Assembly: GCA_964383715.1 (NCBI GenBank)
Contig: CAYLHU010000003.1
Span: 1-29,090 of the forward strand
Source: CAYLHU01 sp964383715
Lineage (GTDB): Bacteria; Patescibacteriota; Minisyncoccia; Minisyncoccales; CG1-02-41-26
DNA length: 29,090 nucleotides
Direction of reading: 5' to 3'
Below, piece by piece: positions 27,780 to 29,090 of this stretch. The position numbers and the translations under genes are program-made. Numbering within the stretch: position 1 is the first letter of the stretch; the number at the start of each line of letters is the position of its first letter. Below the pieces are notes generated by a model. That model made no database searches. It had not been told where the DNA came from and was given only the letters and a program-made list of their open reading frames with translations.

Positions 27780-27801
27780 GCACCCTCTATCTATTATTTT
27801 A

Positions 27802-27830
27802 TGTCTGTTGACATCTGATGTCAACAGACA
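27802..27830. repeat. REP palindrome, copy 4, 5' of the RAYT gene
   Basis: A 29-bp perfect palindrome centred on T: TGTCTGTTGACATC-T and complement. It lies 58 bp upstream of the transposase start. With copy 2 it brackets the gene. Confidence 0.83.
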
Positions 27831-27872
27831 GATTGGGGTTTATCAATTGTCTTTAAATATCTTTAAAAGGAA

Positions 27873-27908
27873 AAGCGCCAGCAAAATTTAAGAAAATTGC
27901 CGACGCTT
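27873..27908 (-). terminator. terminator of the lipoprotein gene
   Basis: AAGCGTCGGCAA pairs with TTGCTGGCGCTT on the minus strand (12 pairs, two of them G-U), loop of 12, followed by TTCCTTTTAAAG. It begins 8 bp past the stop codon. Confidence 0.65.
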
Positions 27909-27915
27909 CTGATTT

Positions 27916-28305
27916 TTACCGGAACATTGGTCGTTGTTTGTTTGGATACTTATCCATAGAGGGATTATATCCACCATACCCATGTCCTCCACCGTAATTT
28001 CCGCCATAACCCCAAGATGAACTTCCTCTCGAGGTCCATTTACCAGTCTTTGGGTCATATTCTTCCGAATAGACCATTCCACCAGTGCTTGCATCGTAGA
28101 CCTGCAAACTGTTGTCTTTTACAGCGATGATCAATGTTCGACCAAAAGGTCTTTTGTAGACATAGACCCCATCACTGCCACTTACTTGTGGAACTAACCT
28201 TACGGCTTGGCTTGTTCCTATTGCGCCCGGTGTAGAACCAACGCAAGAAGAAAGTAAAACGACAATCGATAAGACAAACATCAACATTAAGGTTGCTCTC
28301 TTCAC
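27916..28305 (-). CDS. predicted lipoprotein with Gly/Tyr-rich C-terminus
   Basis: 129 residues, GTG start at 28305 with GAGGTG upstream. The N-terminus MKRATLMLMFVLSIVVLLSS and Cys21 form a lipoprotein signal with lipobox LLSSC. The middle VSGSDGVYVYKRPFGRTLII, VKDNSLQVYDASTGGMVYSEEYDPKTGKW has two or three beta strands. The tail (about 95-120) is rich in Gly, Tyr and Ser (WGYGGNYGGGHGYGGY). Function unknown; a surface role is likely. It has its own good promoter and terminator and a GC content above the surroundings, which might point to acquisition. Confidence 0.72.
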   Translation of the reverse strand: MKRATLMLMFVLSIVVLLSSCVGSTPGAIGTSQAVRLVPQVSGSDGVYVYKRPFGRTLIIAVKDNSLQVYDASTGGMVYSEEYDPKTGKWTSRGSSSWGYGGNYGGGHGYGGYNPSMDKYPNKQRPMFR

Positions 28306-28362
28306 GGTACACCTCGTCTTTCTTTTTTTATTTACATTATTGATTTTTCAAAGAACATCTAT

Positions 28363-28390
28363 ATTATATCAAATATAAAAAAAAAGTCAA
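28363..28390 (-). promoter_or_regulatory. sigma-70 type promoter of the lipoprotein gene
   Basis: TTGACT (28385-28390) and TATAAT (28363-28368), spacer 16 bp on the minus strand. The -35 box lies in the 3' arm and T-run of the upstream pilin gene's terminator, a tight overlap of stop and start signals. Confidence 0.6.
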
Positions 28391-28414
28391 CCCCTTTGAG
28401 AACAAAGGGGTTGA
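28387..28414 (-). terminator. terminator of the pilin-like gene
   Basis: TCAACCCCTTTG, loop, CAAAGGGGTTGA: a 12-bp perfect stem followed on the minus strand by C and a run of nine T. It begins 27 bp past the stop codon. Confidence 0.88.
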
Positions 28415-28440
28415 ACTTTTGGAAATTTCGAAAAGCAATT

Positions 28441-28941
28441 CTACATCCCTACAAAGAATCTAACAATTCCCGGAATAAACTTAGCAATAACAGCAACGGC
28501 TATGCCAATGATGCCAAAAGTTAAAATTTGTTTAGCTTTAGTTGTCCGATCAGGATTACCACCCGCAGTCATAAACATAATACCACCAGCCACAATGACG
28601 GCAGCGGCAATAACAAAGGCCATCCAAAAAATCCAATCTGTAACCGTTAGAACTGTATCTAGTAAACAATAAGCTGCCCAATTTTGACTTTGCGTGGGGG
28701 TTCCCAAGTCACATGTGGCCGTAATGGCGGGACCTAGTATAGATCCTTTCGTAACATTACCAGTATCGGGAGAAATAGGTTCAATCGTATGTCTTATGAC
28801 ACAACATTGATTCGGTTGCTGACCTGGTGCAGTTTCTACCGCTGATGCTATCCTTGAAACCATTAAAGGACTAACTAATAAAGCAAGAAAGCTTAATAAA
28901 ACCAATCCGCTAAGTATTTTTTTCATTTTTTTATTATTCAT
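28441..28941 (-). CDS. type IV secretion system pilin-like protein (TrbC/VirB2-like)
   Basis: 166 residues. The N-terminus KKMKKILSGLVLLSFLALLV ending in ASA (about residue 34) is a signal peptide. A Cys-containing outer segment follows. Two membrane helices come next: WIFWMAFVIAAAVIVAGGIM and ILTFGIIGIAVAVIAKFIPG, joined by FMTAGGNPDRTTKAKQ. That loop and helix pair is the T4SS pilin pattern (helix - TSAGNPDKITKAK-like loop - helix) abundant in CPR genomes. Whether it forms a pilus is unproven; no other secretion genes are inside the window. Its promoter is within the end of the gene upstream, and a strong terminator follows. Confidence 0.75.
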   Translation of the reverse strand: MNNKKMKKILSGLVLLSFLALLVSPLMVSRIASAVETAPGQQPNQCCVIRHTIEPISPDTGNVTKGSILGPAITATCDLGTPTQSQNWAAYCLLDTVLTVTDWIFWMAFVIAAAVIVAGGIMFMTAGGNPDRTTKAKQILTFGIIGIAVAVIAKFIPGIVRFFVGM

Positions 28942-28991
28942 TTTAATTTAGATTTCCGACCTTTATTATTTTTTTTAACTATATTTTTACT

Positions 28992-29019
28992 ATTATACAC
29001 CTAAAATGTATTTTATCAA
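28992..29019 (-). promoter_or_regulatory. promoter of the pilin-like gene, inside the end of the upstream gene
   Basis: TTGATA (29014-29019) and TATAAT (28992-28997), 16-bp spacer on the minus strand. The TATAAT box contains the stop codon of the preceding gene. The leader would be about 44 nt and holds AAAGGT. Confidence 0.5.
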
Positions 29020-29090
29020 AGATATTATTGCTTTACCAGCCAAAATGATAACCAAACCGATAATTGACCACTTAATCAAGGCAGTCGCTT
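28993..29090 (-). CDS. second pilin-like protein, C-terminal fragment
   Basis: The frame runs in from the right edge and ends TAA TAG at 28993. The visible 31 residues, ATALIKWSIIGLVIILAGKA then IISLIKYILGV, resemble the last helix of the neighbouring pilin (KAKQILTFGIIGIAVAVIAK...). It is likely a paralogue in tandem. Confidence 0.55.
   Translation of the reverse strand, partial: ATALIKWSIIGLVIILAGKAIISLIKYILGV

Larger units (their letters stand above)
26907..27830 (-). mobile_element. REPtron-like unit: RAYT transposase with flanking REP palindromes
   Basis: A Y1-type transposase gene bounded on both sides by copies of one palindrome (26907-26947 and 27802-27830), with the palindrome's core a third time inside the gene and a solo copy at 9737. 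That is the organisation of RAYT/REP systems, where the enzyme cuts single-stranded REP hairpins. Whether the whole unit moves, or only the REPs, cannot be told. Confidence 0.7.

Overview
This window looks like AT-rich chromosomal DNA from a Candidate Phyla Radiation bacterium (Patescibacteria, most likely a Parcubacteria-type lineage). The inference rests on short spacers, compact housekeeping genes carrying odd in-frame insertions, a type IV secretion pilin-like family, a small DUF5701-like diversified protein with an Avd-like partner, and many CPR-style hypothetical proteins. The genetic code behaves as standard. A run of 100 Ns at 15531-15630 shows that this is a scaffold with a gap of unknown size.

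Layout. (1) 1-1500, minus strand: left edge of a probable diversity-generating retroelement (DGR). It has a target protein whose C-terminus looks like a variable repeat, and a partial Avd-like four-helix-bundle gene running off the window. No template repeat or intact reverse transcriptase is inside the window. (2) 1501-9470, minus strand: three aminoacyl-tRNA synthetase genes (argS, ileS, glyS) plus a membrane-anchored Ig-like/DUF11-like protein, probably transcribed from the argS promoter. Two copies of a 76-103 bp terminal-inverted-repeat element sit between argS and ileS. (3) 9470-10500: repeat-rich intergenic stretch and a coiled-coil protein gene. (4) 10512-12791, plus strand: smpB, ssrA (tmRNA), infC, rpmI, rplT, a translation and ribosome-rescue block with structured spacers. 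(5) 12757-17255, minus strand: small membrane protein, polX, flippase (partial), assembly gap, CaCA antiporter (partial), a small conserved hypothetical and an amino-acid permease. (6) 17296-19294: an EF-Tu domain-2-like protein, a small hypothetical, a methyltransferase and a hicBA toxin-antitoxin pair. (7) 19560-26706, plus strand: recG, a processive GT2 glycosyltransferase, a thioredoxin-fold-like membrane protein, tsaD, a PrsW-like protease and hsp20, with tRNA-Glu on the minus strand. (8) 26763-29090, minus strand: tRNA-Leu, a REP-associated Y1 transposase flanked by its palindromes, a Gly/Tyr-rich lipoprotein and two type IV secretion pilin-like genes.

Two themes stand out. The first is the DGR target at 643-1353: nearly all of its non-scaffold codons between 673 and 765 are NNY codons, as expected from adenine-directed mutation of AAY template codons. 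The second is the number of palindromic repeat families. They sit directly before start codons (ileS, rplT, the glycosyltransferase), inside reading frames (recG, the transposase, perhaps tsaD) and around the RAYT transposase, so short mobile palindromes seem to have reshaped both leaders and proteins here. All calls come from reading the sequence; no database search was run.
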